A stretch of DNA of 64,000 nucleotides, from positions 62,001 to 126,000 of the forward strand of contig NZ_CALDPF010000022.1 in NCBI RefSeq assembly GCF_937912035.1, in the 5' to 3' direction. Under the pieces are notes generated by a model, which worked only from the letters and a program-made list of their open reading frames with translations, was not told the origin of the DNA and did no database searches. Below, piece after piece: positions 8,983-17,406 of the stretch. Origin of the DNA: an uncultured Bacteroides sp. GTDB taxonomy: Bacteria > Bacteroidota > Bacteroidia > Bacteroidales > Bacteroidaceae. Each line of letters begins with the position of its first letter. Within the stretch, counting starts at the first letter, position 1. The position numbers and the translations under genes were made by a program.

Positions 8983-10344
8983 TTACAGACAAAAAGCCAT
9001 ATAAGAAGGTATATACACCGTATTACCCTCTACTTTCAGATTCTTGGGATGAATAACATAATTACATCCTATCCTACCACGGAATTTAACATTGAACTTA
9101 TCAAGAGACTTTACGGTATATTTTTCTTTTGATTTCACCTCTATGGGATAAATCTTATACTTCAATTTACTGTTATTTGAAAGAATAAAATCTATCTCAA
9201 TATCATTACGATGTTGTTCTCTGTCATAATGTGTGTAAAAATATAATTTATGACCTGACGCAACCAACATTTGCGCTATCACATTTTCATAGAACATTCC
9301 TTCATTGACTGATAGCTTCCCAAAAAGAATTTCTCTGTACAACTCGTTATCCGATATCTCATTTTCATCAAAAGTATGGCTTATAAGCAATCCGGTATCT
9401 CCCATATAGCATTTGACATAAGTACGATCCTCATTCAACGATAAACCGACATTAGGGTCAGAACTATTGAAACATTCGTTCACCATCATTGAATCAGACA
9501 ACCAGAAGAAAGTGTCGTGATATTTAGGGAATGTCGCTCCTTTTTCTATTCTGTTCATCATCACTCTACGTTCCGATTTTGAAAGGAAAGCAGGAATCTG
9601 GTCAAAAATAGCCAACACGCCTGAACGGTATGGCGAATTGATTTTCATTATGTCACTACGATACAACTCCAGAATATCTCTTTTTTCAATATCAGATTTG
9701 GCAAAATCCCTATCATTCTCTAAAAAAGCAGACACACTTTTAGGCATTCCGCCTACAATCATGTATTGACGAAAAAGTAACATACATTTGGAATGAAGTC
9801 CTTGCTCCAAAGGCATTGAACTTTTAAAGCAATTACGGATATATTCTGCCATCTGAATCTCCCCCATAGCCCAGATGAACTCTTCAAAATCCATAGGATA
9901 CATCTTCACCCTACGTTCCTCGGAAGGAATGGTGATACCTGCTACATTTTCCTTTATGGAAATCAGGGAACCCGTTTCTATATAATCATATCGCCCATCG
10001 GCAACCAAATATTTAACCGCTTCGCGCGCTTTCGGGAACTTCTGAATTTCATCGAATATGATTAAGGATTCTCTTTTTTGCAACTTAACACCATACTCGG
10101 ATGAAAGTATCATAAAAAAAGTATCCAAATCATTCATATAGTCATTAAAGGCCGACAAAACGGCTCCTCCGGCGATATTGAAATCTATCAAGATGTAACT
10201 TTTATATTCTTTCTTGGCAAATTCTTCTACTATTGTTGATTTGCCAATTCTACGGGCACCCTCTATCAATAGAGCTTTCGTTCCATTAGCGGTATTCTTC
10301 CATTCCAGTAACTTGCTGTATATTTTACGATTAAATACTACCAT
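8983..10344 (-). CDS. AAA (AAA_14) ATPase with C-terminal DUF4143 domain
   Basis: This 453-residue ATPase has Walker A GARRIGKST at residues 29-37 and Walker B LIIFDE with D98-E99. An ETGS sensor segment follows, then the DUF4143 region, which resembles PD-(D/E)XK nucleases: NDIEIDFIL followed by IEVKSKEKY near residues 385-410. The family is abundant and often multicopy in Bacteroidota, and its cellular role is not known. The gene stands alone, convergent with the barrel gene and divergent from rmuC. Its promoter lies within a 34-bp tandem repeat array, so autoregulation or control by an iteron-binding protein is possible. No transposase or toxin gene is adjacent. Confidence 0.88.
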   Translation of the reverse strand: MVVFNRKIYSKLLEWKNTANGTKALLIEGARRIGKSTIVEEFAKKEYKSYILIDFNIAGGAVLSAFNDYMNDLDTFFMILSSEYGVKLQKRESLIIFDEIQKFPKAREAVKYLVADGRYDYIETGSLISIKENVAGITIPSEERRVKMYPMDFEEFIWAMGEIQMAEYIRNCFKSSMPLEQGLHSKCMLLFRQYMIVGGMPKSVSAFLENDRDFAKSDIEKRDILELYRSDIMKINSPYRSGVLAIFDQIPAFLSKSERRVMMNRIEKGATFPKYHDTFFWLSDSMMVNECFNSSDPNVGLSLNEDRTYVKCYMGDTGLLISHTFDENEISDNELYREILFGKLSVNEGMFYENVIAQMLVASGHKLYFYTHYDREQHRNDIEIDFILSNNSKLKYKIYPIEVKSKEKYTVKSLDKFNVKFRGRIGCNYVIHPKNLKVEGNTVYIPSYMAFCL

Positions 10345-10373
10345 GACTATATTTGTTTAAACGAGATAATATA

Positions 10374-10404
10374 CAAAAATAACACCAACTATTATAATAC
10401 GCAA
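10374..10404 (-). promoter_or_regulatory. Promoter of the AAA ATPase gene, overlapping repeat copy 1
   Basis: On the - strand a TATTTTTG -7 element (10374-10381) is preceded by TTG (10402-10404) with 20-bp spacing. The -33 element lies inside the first repeat of the tandem array. Confidence 0.7.
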
Positions 10405-10475
10405 GTTTTATATAGTATTTTTACCCTACAATACGCAGGTTTTATATATACATTTTACCCTATAATACGCAACTC
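10393..10475. repeat. 34-bp tandem repeats between the AAA ATPase gene and rmuC
   Basis: There are two full copies (10393-10426 and 10427-10460) and a partial third (from 10461). Each begins TAYAATACGCA and ends in TTTTACCC. The copies abut with no unique spacer, so this is not a CRISPR. They occupy the space between two divergent promoters. Confidence 0.9.
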
Positions 10476-10506
10476 TTTGCCTGATTGAAAGTTTTTAATA
10501 ACTTTG
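10476..10506 (+). promoter_or_regulatory. Bacteroides-type promoter of rmuC
   Basis: TTTG at 10476-10479, a 19-bp spacer and TAACTTTG at 10499-10506 match the TTTG / TAnnTTTG consensus closely. The rmuC start codon is 24 bp after the -7 element. Confidence 0.85.
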
Positions 10507-10529
10507 TGCTTAGAGAAAAATAGACAAAA

Positions 10530-11876
10530 ATGTACATATACATCATAACAGGAATAGCGATAGGCAGCATAATAGGCTACCTGATTGCAGCGAGAAAGAC
10601 AGCCGTGTTGAAGTCGCAACTGAAAATGCAGCAGGAACATTCAATGCAGTTGATTAAATCTGAGCAGCAGAAACACCAACAGCAGGCAAACCTGCAAGAA
10701 CAAACTTTAAACGCTGTTCGAACACGACTAGAAGAGTGTTTAAAACGTATTGAAGAGACAAGGGCGGAAAATGCTTCACTCGTAACGGAAAGGAAGAACC
10801 TGATGGAAAAGTTGGAAGCACAGAAGGAAGAAGTGGCAAACATGCACAAGCAATTCAATCTGGAGTTTGAGAACATAGCCAACAAGATTTTCCAGCAGAA
10901 GACTGAAACGTTCAACAAGCTGAGTGCGGAAAGCCTCAGTAGTCTGCTAAAGCCTTTCGGCGACAATCTGAACGAGTTCAAGCATCAGGTGGCAGAGGTA
11001 TACGAGAAGGAATCGAAACAGCGTTTCTCACTCGAGGACAGAATAAAGGAACTTGTCTTGCTGAACAAACAGATAAGCGATGATGCCAACAATCTGACAA
11101 AGGCCCTAAAAGGTGACTCGAAGATGCAAGGTAACTGGGGCGAAATGATACTGGAAACGATACTTGAGAACTCCGGTCTGCACGAAGGTGAGGAGTATTT
11201 CCGTCAGGAATTCCTGAAAGACGAAAATGGCGAGTATCTGAAAAACGAGCAGGGACAGCGACTTCAGCCAGACGTTATCGTAGTTTACCCAGACAATCGC
11301 CACGTAATAATCGACTCCAAAGTATCGCTCACAGCATACACGGCATATATAGGGACAAACGAGAAGGCCGAAAAAGACCAGTATCTGAAAGAACATCTGC
11401 GTTCTGTAAAGGCCCATATAGACGAACTGAGCAAGAAAGACTATTCCAAATACAACGTATCAGCACTGGACTTCGTAATGATGTTCATCCCTAACGAACC
11501 TGCATACGTACTTGCACTTCAGGCTGACAACAACCTATGGAATTATGCTTATCAGAAAAAGGTGGTACTGATGAGTCCTACAAATCTTATTGCAGCCTTA
11601 AGACTGGCTCTTGACTTATGGAAACGTGAGTATCAGGAAAAGAATATTCAGGAGATAGTGAAACGTGGAACTGCGCTCTATGAGAAGATGGCAGGATTTG
11701 CAGAAACATTCGAGAAGATTGGGGATGCAATAAACACCGCAAATACGGCATACTGCAATGCACGCTCACAGTTCTCGGAAGGAAAAGGGAATCTCATACG
11801 CCAGGCTGAAATGCTCAAAGAACTGGGTATTACTCCCAAAAAGAACATCCCTTCCAGACTGCTGGATGAGAAGTAA
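10530..11876 (+). CDS. rmuC: DNA recombination protein RmuC homologue
   Basis: The 448-residue protein has an N-terminal membrane anchor (residues 3-21), a long Gln/Glu/Lys-rich coiled coil (about 25-125) and the RmuC core. Core motifs include MQGNWGEMILETILENSGL, DVIVVYPDNRHVIIDSKVSL, FVMMFIPNEPAY and SPTNLIAALR. In E. coli RmuC limits inversions at short inverted repeats, and the core is related to restriction-type nucleases; the conserved E-x-n-IDSKV arrangement is visible here. Length and layout are normal. The gene has its own consensus promoter and faces the U32 gene, with a repeat-filled terminator between them. Confidence 0.95.
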   Translation: MYIYIITGIAIGSIIGYLIAARKTAVLKSQLKMQQEHSMQLIKSEQQKHQQQANLQEQTLNAVRTRLEECLKRIEETRAENASLVTERKNLMEKLEAQKEEVANMHKQFNLEFENIANKIFQQKTETFNKLSAESLSSLLKPFGDNLNEFKHQVAEVYEKESKQRFSLEDRIKELVLLNKQISDDANNLTKALKGDSKMQGNWGEMILETILENSGLHEGEEYFRQEFLKDENGEYLKNEQGQRLQPDVIVVYPDNRHVIIDSKVSLTAYTAYIGTNEKAEKDQYLKEHLRSVKAHIDELSKKDYSKYNVSALDFVMMFIPNEPAYVLALQADNNLWNYAYQKKVVLMSPTNLIAALRLALDLWKREYQEKNIQEIVKRGTALYEKMAGFAETFEKIGDAINTANTAYCNARSQFSEGKGNLIRQAEMLKELGITPKKNIPSRLLDEK

Positions 11877-11888
11877 TCTAAAAAGATC

Positions 11889-12017
11889 AAGTCCGATTTA
11901 ACCATACATTTTTTGGTGCTGACGATGGTCGACAATGCTGCCGACTATAGTGAGCAGAGCTGCCGACTGTAGTGGGCAATGCTGCTGACTATAGTCAGCA
12001 CCAAAAAAATCGGGCTT
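11889..12017. terminator. Long bidirectional hairpin between rmuC and the U32 gene
   Basis: An outer stem pairs 11889-11898 with 12008-12017 (one T-G wobble). An inner perfect stem pairs 11909-11923 (TTTTTTGGTGCTGAC) with 11994-12008. It separates two convergent genes, and its loop is filled by a 22-bp tandem repeat. Termination is inferred. Confidence 0.65.
11915..12002. repeat. Four tandem 22-bp repeats, each nearly palindromic
   Basis: The units are 11915-11936 (degenerate), 11937-11958, 11959-11980 and 11981-12002. Each contains a GCTG(C/T)(C/T)GACTATAGT core, and the last unit is a near-perfect palindrome (TGCTGACTATAGTCAGCA). The block makes up the loop of the hairpin that covers the same interval. 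Confidence 0.88.
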
Positions 12018-12059
12018 ATTTTCCTTCTTATATGAAATCAGGAAAAAGAAATATTACAA

Positions 12060-13898
12060 CTATTGTTCAGAATTATCAGCAAGAACTTTCATCTGACACA
12101 TCTTACAGTCAAACTCCAAACGGAAACGTCTGCCGTCAGAGCTAACAAGATAATAAGGCTCGCGGAACGGAGAACGTACCTTGTGATGTACCGGACACCA
12201 GCCCATACTGTAGCGGATACAATGCTTACAGAACATCAGAACGGCATCCTTAGGCTGTTCCTTCTCGAATGCAGGCATTACTTTCAGAACTCCATGGTTC
12301 TTATAAAATTCGGCTGCAGAGCTGTTCATCACGTTACCAAGATATGTAAGCGTACTTACAGGAAACTTAGTCTTACTTTCCTTCAAACGGAACACTTCCC
12401 TGCGATAGTTTATCCTGCGCGCTTCAAGCAGTTTTTCCACGGCATTACGTCTTAGTTCTGAAAGTTCGGATGAAGGAATAAACCAGTTATCAGACAAATC
12501 TATCTTTATATCCTTAGCCTCAAACGGGGTGTTTCCCAATTTACTTAGCTGATTTCTCAGATTATCTGACTGTGGTGTACGTGCCGGTTCTTTCACACGC
12601 TGCAGTGTGAGAGATACGCTATTGTCGTCCTCGTCAGTAAAGCTCAATGTAAAGCCAAAATTATTTTCAGCCAGACATATATCGACTGCAATCTTCCTTT
12701 CTGCCGATTTCTTCTGCATCAGCTTCTCAAATTCCTGATCAAAGTTACGGTAAAGACGTGTTTTTGGTTTCAGCCTAGGCATATCCTGCGGGAAAAGCTT
12801 GTTGTTCTCTACACGGTTCACTCTAAATCCCTGAAGACGACCGTTATCGTCTATATAGCAAAGTCCGTCGCCATTGTTGAAAGATTTCACACCTGCCACA
12901 GTAAAGTAGTTTCCTCTGATTTCCTTAACCGTACCTACCTCCTCACCCAGTGATTTAGGAGTACTAAATGAGAATATTCCCGGATTTCGTCCACGGAGAA
13001 AATAATCTGTAAAGCCACGGCTGAAACTCTTGTCAAGCTGCGGAGTGAATGTAGTCTTAACTGTACCTGACGATGCCCTGACATACTCCTTACGGTATTT
13101 GAATATCGAATCCAGTTTCTGACGATAGTATGCAGTGACATTCTTCACATACGACACATCCTTCAAGCGGCCTTCTATCTTCAGCGATGTGGCTCCGGCA
13201 TCAAGCAATGCTTCAAGATTATCGCTTTGGTTCATATCTTTGAGCGAGAGGAGATGCTTGTTCTGTTCTATTGTCTTTCCGTTGGAATCCACCAAATCGA
13301 AAGCCAGACGGCAGAACTGTGCACACTCGCCACGGTTTGCACTGCGTCCGTAGCAAGCCTGGCTCACGTAACACTGCCCGCTGTAGCTAACGCACAAGGC
13401 ACCGTGAATGAACACTTCGAGAAGTGTTTCAGGACATGTATCGTGTATCTTCTTTATTTCATCAAGCGAGAGTTCACGTGCCAGAACCACCTGACGGAAA
13501 CCTATATCCGAAAGGAACTTCACTTTCTCCGGTGTACGGTTATCCATCTGCGTACTGGCATGCAGTGCTATAGGCGGAAGATTAAGGCGCGTGATACCCA
13601 TATCCTGTATGATCAGGGCATCTACACCGGCACGATACAATTCCCATATCATTTTCTCCGTTTCCGGCAGTTCCTCGTCATGCAGGATTGTATTTACTGT
13701 GACATATATACGTGCGTTATACAGATGTGCATGCTCTACTAAAGCCTTGATGTCTTCTATGGAATTACCTGCAGCGGCACGCGCACCGAAACGTGGTGCA
13801 CCGATATAGACTGCATCGGCACCATGATTGATAGCCTCGATTCCACATTCAAGATTCTTGGCAGGAGCAAGAAGTTCTATAGGACGTTGTTTTATCAT
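12060..13898 (-). CDS. U32 family protein (peptidase U32 / RNA hydroxylation type)
   Basis: The 612-residue protein begins with ELLAPAKNLECGIEAINHGA and an alpha/beta barrel. It carries the U32 signature at about residues 161-197: EVFIHGALCV, SGQCY, GRSANRGECAQFCR, with cysteines at 169, 176, 182, 192 and 196. The long form with extra domains resembles E. coli RlhA (YdcP) in size. RlhA and TrhP are U32 members needed for 5-hydroxylation of 23S rRNA or tRNA pyrimidines using prephenate, so a similar role is possible; protease activity is doubtful for this group. The C-terminus adds a second Cys/His-rich patch (CKHC, CPVHH, CKMC). The gene overlaps the end of metA by one base (TAATG) and is translationally coupled to it. 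Confidence 0.88.
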   Translation of the reverse strand: MIKQRPIELLAPAKNLECGIEAINHGADAVYIGAPRFGARAAAGNSIEDIKALVEHAHLYNARIYVTVNTILHDEELPETEKMIWELYRAGVDALIIQDMGITRLNLPPIALHASTQMDNRTPEKVKFLSDIGFRQVVLARELSLDEIKKIHDTCPETLLEVFIHGALCVSYSGQCYVSQACYGRSANRGECAQFCRLAFDLVDSNGKTIEQNKHLLSLKDMNQSDNLEALLDAGATSLKIEGRLKDVSYVKNVTAYYRQKLDSIFKYRKEYVRASSGTVKTTFTPQLDKSFSRGFTDYFLRGRNPGIFSFSTPKSLGEEVGTVKEIRGNYFTVAGVKSFNNGDGLCYIDDNGRLQGFRVNRVENNKLFPQDMPRLKPKTRLYRNFDQEFEKLMQKKSAERKIAVDICLAENNFGFTLSFTDEDDNSVSLTLQRVKEPARTPQSDNLRNQLSKLGNTPFEAKDIKIDLSDNWFIPSSELSELRRNAVEKLLEARRINYRREVFRLKESKTKFPVSTLTYLGNVMNSSAAEFYKNHGVLKVMPAFEKEQPKDAVLMFCKHCIRYSMGWCPVHHKVRSPFREPYYLVSSDGRRFRLEFDCKMCQMKVLADNSEQ

Positions 13899-14821
13899 TA
13901 TTTAATCTGATTAATATCGTATGGAGTTTCCTGATATACATAGTAGTTGAGCCAGTTGGAGAAAAGCAGATTTGCAGTGCTGCGCCACCTCACCACCGGT
14001 CCCTTGTCTGGGTCATTGTCGCGATAATAGTTCTTAGGCATATCGATAGGCAGACCTTTTCCAAGATCGCGGCGGTATTCTCCATCAAGTGTAAGCGGCG
14101 AATATTCCGAATGGCCTGTCACGTAGAATTCGCGTCCGCCACGTGCCATCACTATATGTACACCCGAATCTTCGGACTCGGAAATAATTGACAATTCAGG
14201 GCACTTTTCTATATCTTCACGGCGAACCTCAGTATGGCGGCTGTGCGGTACAAAGAACTCGTCATCAAATCCACGGAATATAGGCAGCTGAGTGAATCCG
14301 TCGCAGATATGATGTTCGAAGATACCGAACATTTTCTTGTCAAGAGCATATTTAGAAATACCATAATGGTGATACAATCCTGCCTGAGCAGCCCAACAGA
14401 TATAGAAAGTGGATGTGACGTGAGTACGTGTCCAGTTGAATATATCCTGAATTTCACCCCAATAATTCACATCCTCGAAATCTAGATGCTCCACAGGCGC
14501 TCCGGTGATAATCATGCCGTCAAACTTCTCGTCGCGCATATCTTCGAAATCACGGTAGAAAGCTTTCATGTGTTCTATCGGAGTATTCTTTGATGTGTGG
14601 CTCTTTATTTTCATGAAACTTACTTCTATCTGTAGAGGAGAGTTTGAGAGAAGACGTATAAGGTCTGTTTCTGTAGTAATCTTCAATGGCATAAGATTAA
14701 GGATGACAATCTTCAGCGGACGTATGTCCTGCGATGTAGCCCTGGAACTGTCAATAACGAATATGTTTTCTTCCTTCAGGATATCAATGGCAGGAAGTTT
14801 ATCGGGTAAATTTAAAGGCAT
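13898..14821 (-). CDS. metA: Homoserine O-acyltransferase, probably O-acetyltransferase
   Basis: This 307-residue MetA-fold enzyme carries out the first committed step of methionine synthesis, acylation of homoserine. The catalytic Cys142 is in YICWAAQAGLYHHYG, the His is in VTGHSEYSPLTL, and the C-terminal NLLFSNWLNYYVYQ is diagnostic. Residue 111 is Glu (TGAPVEHLDF). In MetA proteins Glu111 is associated with acetyl-CoA use and Gly111 (as in E. coli) with succinyl-CoA use, so acetylation is predicted although many databases would label it succinyltransferase. Its TAA stop shares a base with the U32 start. No promoter could be recognised in the 168 bp upstream. Confidence 0.96.
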   Translation of the reverse strand: MPLNLPDKLPAIDILKEENIFVIDSSRATSQDIRPLKIVILNLMPLKITTETDLIRLLSNSPLQIEVSFMKIKSHTSKNTPIEHMKAFYRDFEDMRDEKFDGMIITGAPVEHLDFEDVNYWGEIQDIFNWTRTHVTSTFYICWAAQAGLYHHYGISKYALDKKMFGIFEHHICDGFTQLPIFRGFDDEFFVPHSRHTEVRREDIEKCPELSIISESEDSGVHIVMARGGREFYVTGHSEYSPLTLDGEYRRDLGKGLPIDMPKNYYRDNDPDKGPVVRWRSTANLLFSNWLNYYVYQETPYDINQIK

Positions 14822-14852
14822 AAGTGTAAGTTTTTAAGTTTATCAGTTTTTA

Positions 14853-14909
14853 AGTTTGTGAGTTTTAAGTTCACGTCAACTAACCTATAAACTTAAGAAC
14901 TAACAAACT
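14853..14909. repeat. Imperfect inverted repeat of AGTTT-rich sequence
   Basis: AGTTTGTGAGTTTTAAGTT (14853-14871) faces AAACTTAAGAACTAACAAACT on the other arm (14889-14909); the arms match apart from one gap and a few bases. It lies just upstream of metA. Further AAGTTT units precede it (14828-14852). Such low-complexity arrays are common in Bacteroidota spacers. Confidence 0.6.
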
Positions 14910-14926
14910 AATAATTTGCTTATAAC

Positions 14927-14969
14927 AAAAAAGCATCCAGAACAGTAATAACCATTAAGGATGCTTTTT
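14927..14969 (-). terminator. Terminator of the glyS-FKBP operon
   Basis: The 11-bp stem AAAAAGCATCC (14928-14938) pairs with GGATGCTTTTT (14959-14969). On the - strand it is followed by a run of six T, 20 bp after the FKBP stop codon. Confidence 0.9.
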
Positions 14970-14989
14970 GTATTCACTGGTCAATAATT

Positions 14990-15643
14990 TCAGTTATCTG
15001 AATTATTGGTACTGTATGGATGAATAATCTCGTCAATATACATTTCAAATATCAAAGTAGAATAAGCTTTGATTACATCACTTTTATTCTCATCTTTATA
15101 TCCCATTTGGTATGGAATATAAACAGTAGCCTTGTCAGACATGTCAGGCTTCATGTGCATCAAAGCTGTGGTCCAACCGACGACATAATTCTCCGAAACA
15201 TCAAACTTTCCAAAGTTATCAGTAACTTCCTTATCGAAAGTGCCATAATAGTTACCGTCGAAACGGGTTCCGTCTATTATGAAGCCCTGATATGCCAAAG
15301 ACACTGTATCTGTAAAGTTTATCAACGGCTCATCTCCTGTATAAATATCTTCCTCCTTGGCATACTTTACGTATACATAGTCATAGTTTTTATATTCGTA
15401 TGGCTTCAGTGGATTATTTATCTCATTTTCGAATTTTATTTTGTAGTTCTCATACTTACGCCATATCTCACCCGAAGGAGGATTACTTACCACATCCGCT
15501 ATAGAATCGATAAACTGCTCATTTCTTTCTTTCCAGTTGGCATACGGATCTACAATCTCTGTATCTTTAGCACAAGAGGAGAAACCCACTGTCAATACAG
15601 AAAGAATTATTACGAGCCAAAAGAATCTATTATTTGTATGCAT
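14990..15643 (-). CDS. FKBP-type peptidyl-prolyl isomerase lipoprotein
   Basis: This is a 217-residue lipoprotein with lipobox Cys24 (GFSSC). Residues about 110-206 match an FKBP domain: DTVSLAYQGFIIDGTRFDG, then VVGWTTALMHMKPDMSDKAT, an IPYQMGYKD flap and a STLIFEMYIDEI final strand. The central region before it is charged and family-specific. It is expected to assist folding in the periplasm. The GlyRS gene ends only 3 bp upstream, so both are co-transcribed, an arrangement seen in many Bacteroidota. The Ile/Pro-rich loop after the flap is replaced by KSDVIKAY, so catalytic strength is uncertain. Confidence 0.85.
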   Translation of the reverse strand: MHTNNRFFWLVIILSVLTVGFSSCAKDTEIVDPYANWKERNEQFIDSIADVVSNPPSGEIWRKYENYKIKFENEINNPLKPYEYKNYDYVYVKYAKEEDIYTGDEPLINFTDTVSLAYQGFIIDGTRFDGNYYGTFDKEVTDNFGKFDVSENYVVGWTTALMHMKPDMSDKATVYIPYQMGYKDENKSDVIKAYSTLIFEMYIDEIIHPYSTNNSDN

Positions 15644-15646
15644 AAA

Positions 15647-17188
15647 TTATTGTATAGTTTTCAATAAGCTTGTGATACTTACCTTATCAGCAATGATATT
15701 GTTAAGTTCTGATATAGCCACACGTTCCTGCTGCATTGTATCACGGTTACGCAATGTTACGCAGTTGTCTTCCAAAGTCTGGTGGTCGATTGTGATACAG
15801 TATGGAGTACCGATTGCATCCTGACGACGGTAACGCTTACCGATACTGTCTTTCTCGTCATACTGACAGTTGAAGTGGAACTTAAGGTCGTTCATGATTT
15901 CGCGTGCTTTTTCAGGCAGACCGTCTTTCTTAACCAACGGCATGATAGCTAGTTTCACAGGAGCTAAAGCAGCAGGTAATTTAAGAACAACACGAGTTTC
16001 GCCGTTTTCAAGCTTTTCTTCACAATATGAAGCACTCATGATGCTGAGGAACATACGGTCAACACCGATTGATGTCTCGATAACATACGGAGTGTAGCTT
16101 TCGTTGATTTCAGGATCGAAGTACTTGATGCTCTTACCTGAATATTTTTCGTGCTGGCTCAAGTCGAAGTTAGTACGGCTATGGATACCTTCAACTTCCT
16201 TGAATCCGAATGGCATTAGGAATTCGATATCTGTAGCGGCATTAGCGTAGTGAGCCAGTTTTTCGTGGTCATGGAAACGATAATGATCATCACCGAAGCC
16301 GAGAGCTTTATGCCATTTCAGACGGATTTCTTTCCAAGTTTTGAACCATTCAAGTTCTGTTCCTGGTTTAACGAAGAACTGCATTTCCATCTGTTCGAAC
16401 TCACGCATACGGAAAATAAACTGACGTGCAACGATTTCGTTACGGAAAGCCTTACCAATCTGTGCGATACCGAAAGGAACTTTCATACGACCGGTTTTCT
16501 GTACATTCAGATAGTTCACGAAGATACCCTGTGCAGTCTCAGGACGAAGATATACTTTCATTGCGCCATCGGCTGTAGAACCCATTTCTGTAGTAAACAT
16601 AAGGTTAAACTGACGCACCTCTGTCCAGTTCTTAGTACCTGAAATAGGGCATACAATTTCCTCATCAAGTATAATCTGACGCAATTCGTTCAAGTCATTA
16701 GCATTCATAGCCTTAGCGTAACGTTCATGCAATGCGTCAAGTTTAGCCTGATGTTCAAGGACACGTGCGTTAGTGCTACGGAACTGAGCTTCATCAAAAG
16801 CATCGCCGAATTTCTTTGCAGCCTTGGCTACTTCCTTGTTAATCTTATCTTCATATTTGGCTATCTGTTCTTCTATCAAAACGTCTGCACGGTAACGTTT
16901 CTTTGAATCACGGTTATCAATCAATGGATCATTGAAAGCGTCAACGTGTCCTGAAGCTTTCCAAATAGTAGGATGCATAAAAATAGCAGAGTCTATACCT
17001 ACAATATTTTCGTGCAGAAGCACCATGCTCTGCCACCAATACTGCTTGATATTATTTTTCAGTTCCACACCCATCTGACCGTAATCATATACAGCTCCTA
17101 GTCCATCGTATATATCACTTGAAGGGAATACAAAACCATACTCTTTACAGTGAGAAACCAATTTCTTGAAAACGTCTTCCTGTGCCAT
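15647..17188 (-). CDS. glyS: Glycyl-tRNA synthetase, dimeric class II type
   Basis: The 513-residue enzyme charges tRNA-Gly in the cytoplasm. It is the single-chain alpha2 type, as shown by the N-terminal GFVFPSSDIYDGLGAVYDYG, the ETAQGIFVNYLNVQ segment, motif 2 (AFRNEI followed by FRMREFEQME) and motif 3 (ETSIGVDRMFLSIM), with a C-terminal anticodon-binding domain starting near LPAALAPVKLAIMPL. Length is normal. It is the first gene of a two-gene operon with the FKBP lipoprotein and is divergent from the MATE gene. A TATCTTTG -7 box lies about 50 bp upstream. Confidence 0.97.
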   Translation of the reverse strand: MAQEDVFKKLVSHCKEYGFVFPSSDIYDGLGAVYDYGQMGVELKNNIKQYWWQSMVLLHENIVGIDSAIFMHPTIWKASGHVDAFNDPLIDNRDSKKRYRADVLIEEQIAKYEDKINKEVAKAAKKFGDAFDEAQFRSTNARVLEHQAKLDALHERYAKAMNANDLNELRQIILDEEIVCPISGTKNWTEVRQFNLMFTTEMGSTADGAMKVYLRPETAQGIFVNYLNVQKTGRMKVPFGIAQIGKAFRNEIVARQFIFRMREFEQMEMQFFVKPGTELEWFKTWKEIRLKWHKALGFGDDHYRFHDHEKLAHYANAATDIEFLMPFGFKEVEGIHSRTNFDLSQHEKYSGKSIKYFDPEINESYTPYVIETSIGVDRMFLSIMSASYCEEKLENGETRVVLKLPAALAPVKLAIMPLVKKDGLPEKAREIMNDLKFHFNCQYDEKDSIGKRYRRQDAIGTPYCITIDHQTLEDNCVTLRNRDTMQQERVAISELNNIIADKVSITSLLKTIQ

Positions 17189-17238
17189 TGTTCTAACTTA
17201 TTTTATATTTTTCTAATTGTTTTAATTACTATTGGGCA

Positions 17239-17246
17239 CAAAGATA
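17239..17246 (-). promoter_or_regulatory. Candidate -7 element for glyS
   Basis: TATCTTTG on the - strand matches TAnnTTTG. No TTG is seen at the usual -33 spacing, so only half of the promoter is supported. Confidence 0.5.
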
Positions 17247-17406
17247 CGCAAATATGAAGAAAAATGAACTAATAGTATATTAATTTATCTTATGAATATG
17301 GACGAAATGGCTCATTAATAGGAAGAAAAACAAAAAAAACATCTATTTTTGTAAGACTTTTCACAATTGCGAAGCATAATCCAGACGCAAAAAAAATTAC
17401 AGTTTT

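Noticed and set aside
8983..10344. AAA ATPase as part of a mobile element or toxin system
   Set aside because: No transposase, integrase, terminal repeats or antitoxin-like partner is visible on either side.
10393..10475. Possible CRISPR array
   Set aside because: The units abut without unique spacers, are AT-rich and number fewer than three; no cas gene is nearby.
14828..14909. Regulatory RNA upstream of metA (SAM riboswitch)
   Set aside because: The sequence is a low-complexity AAGTTT array with no conserved riboswitch core that I could recognise.
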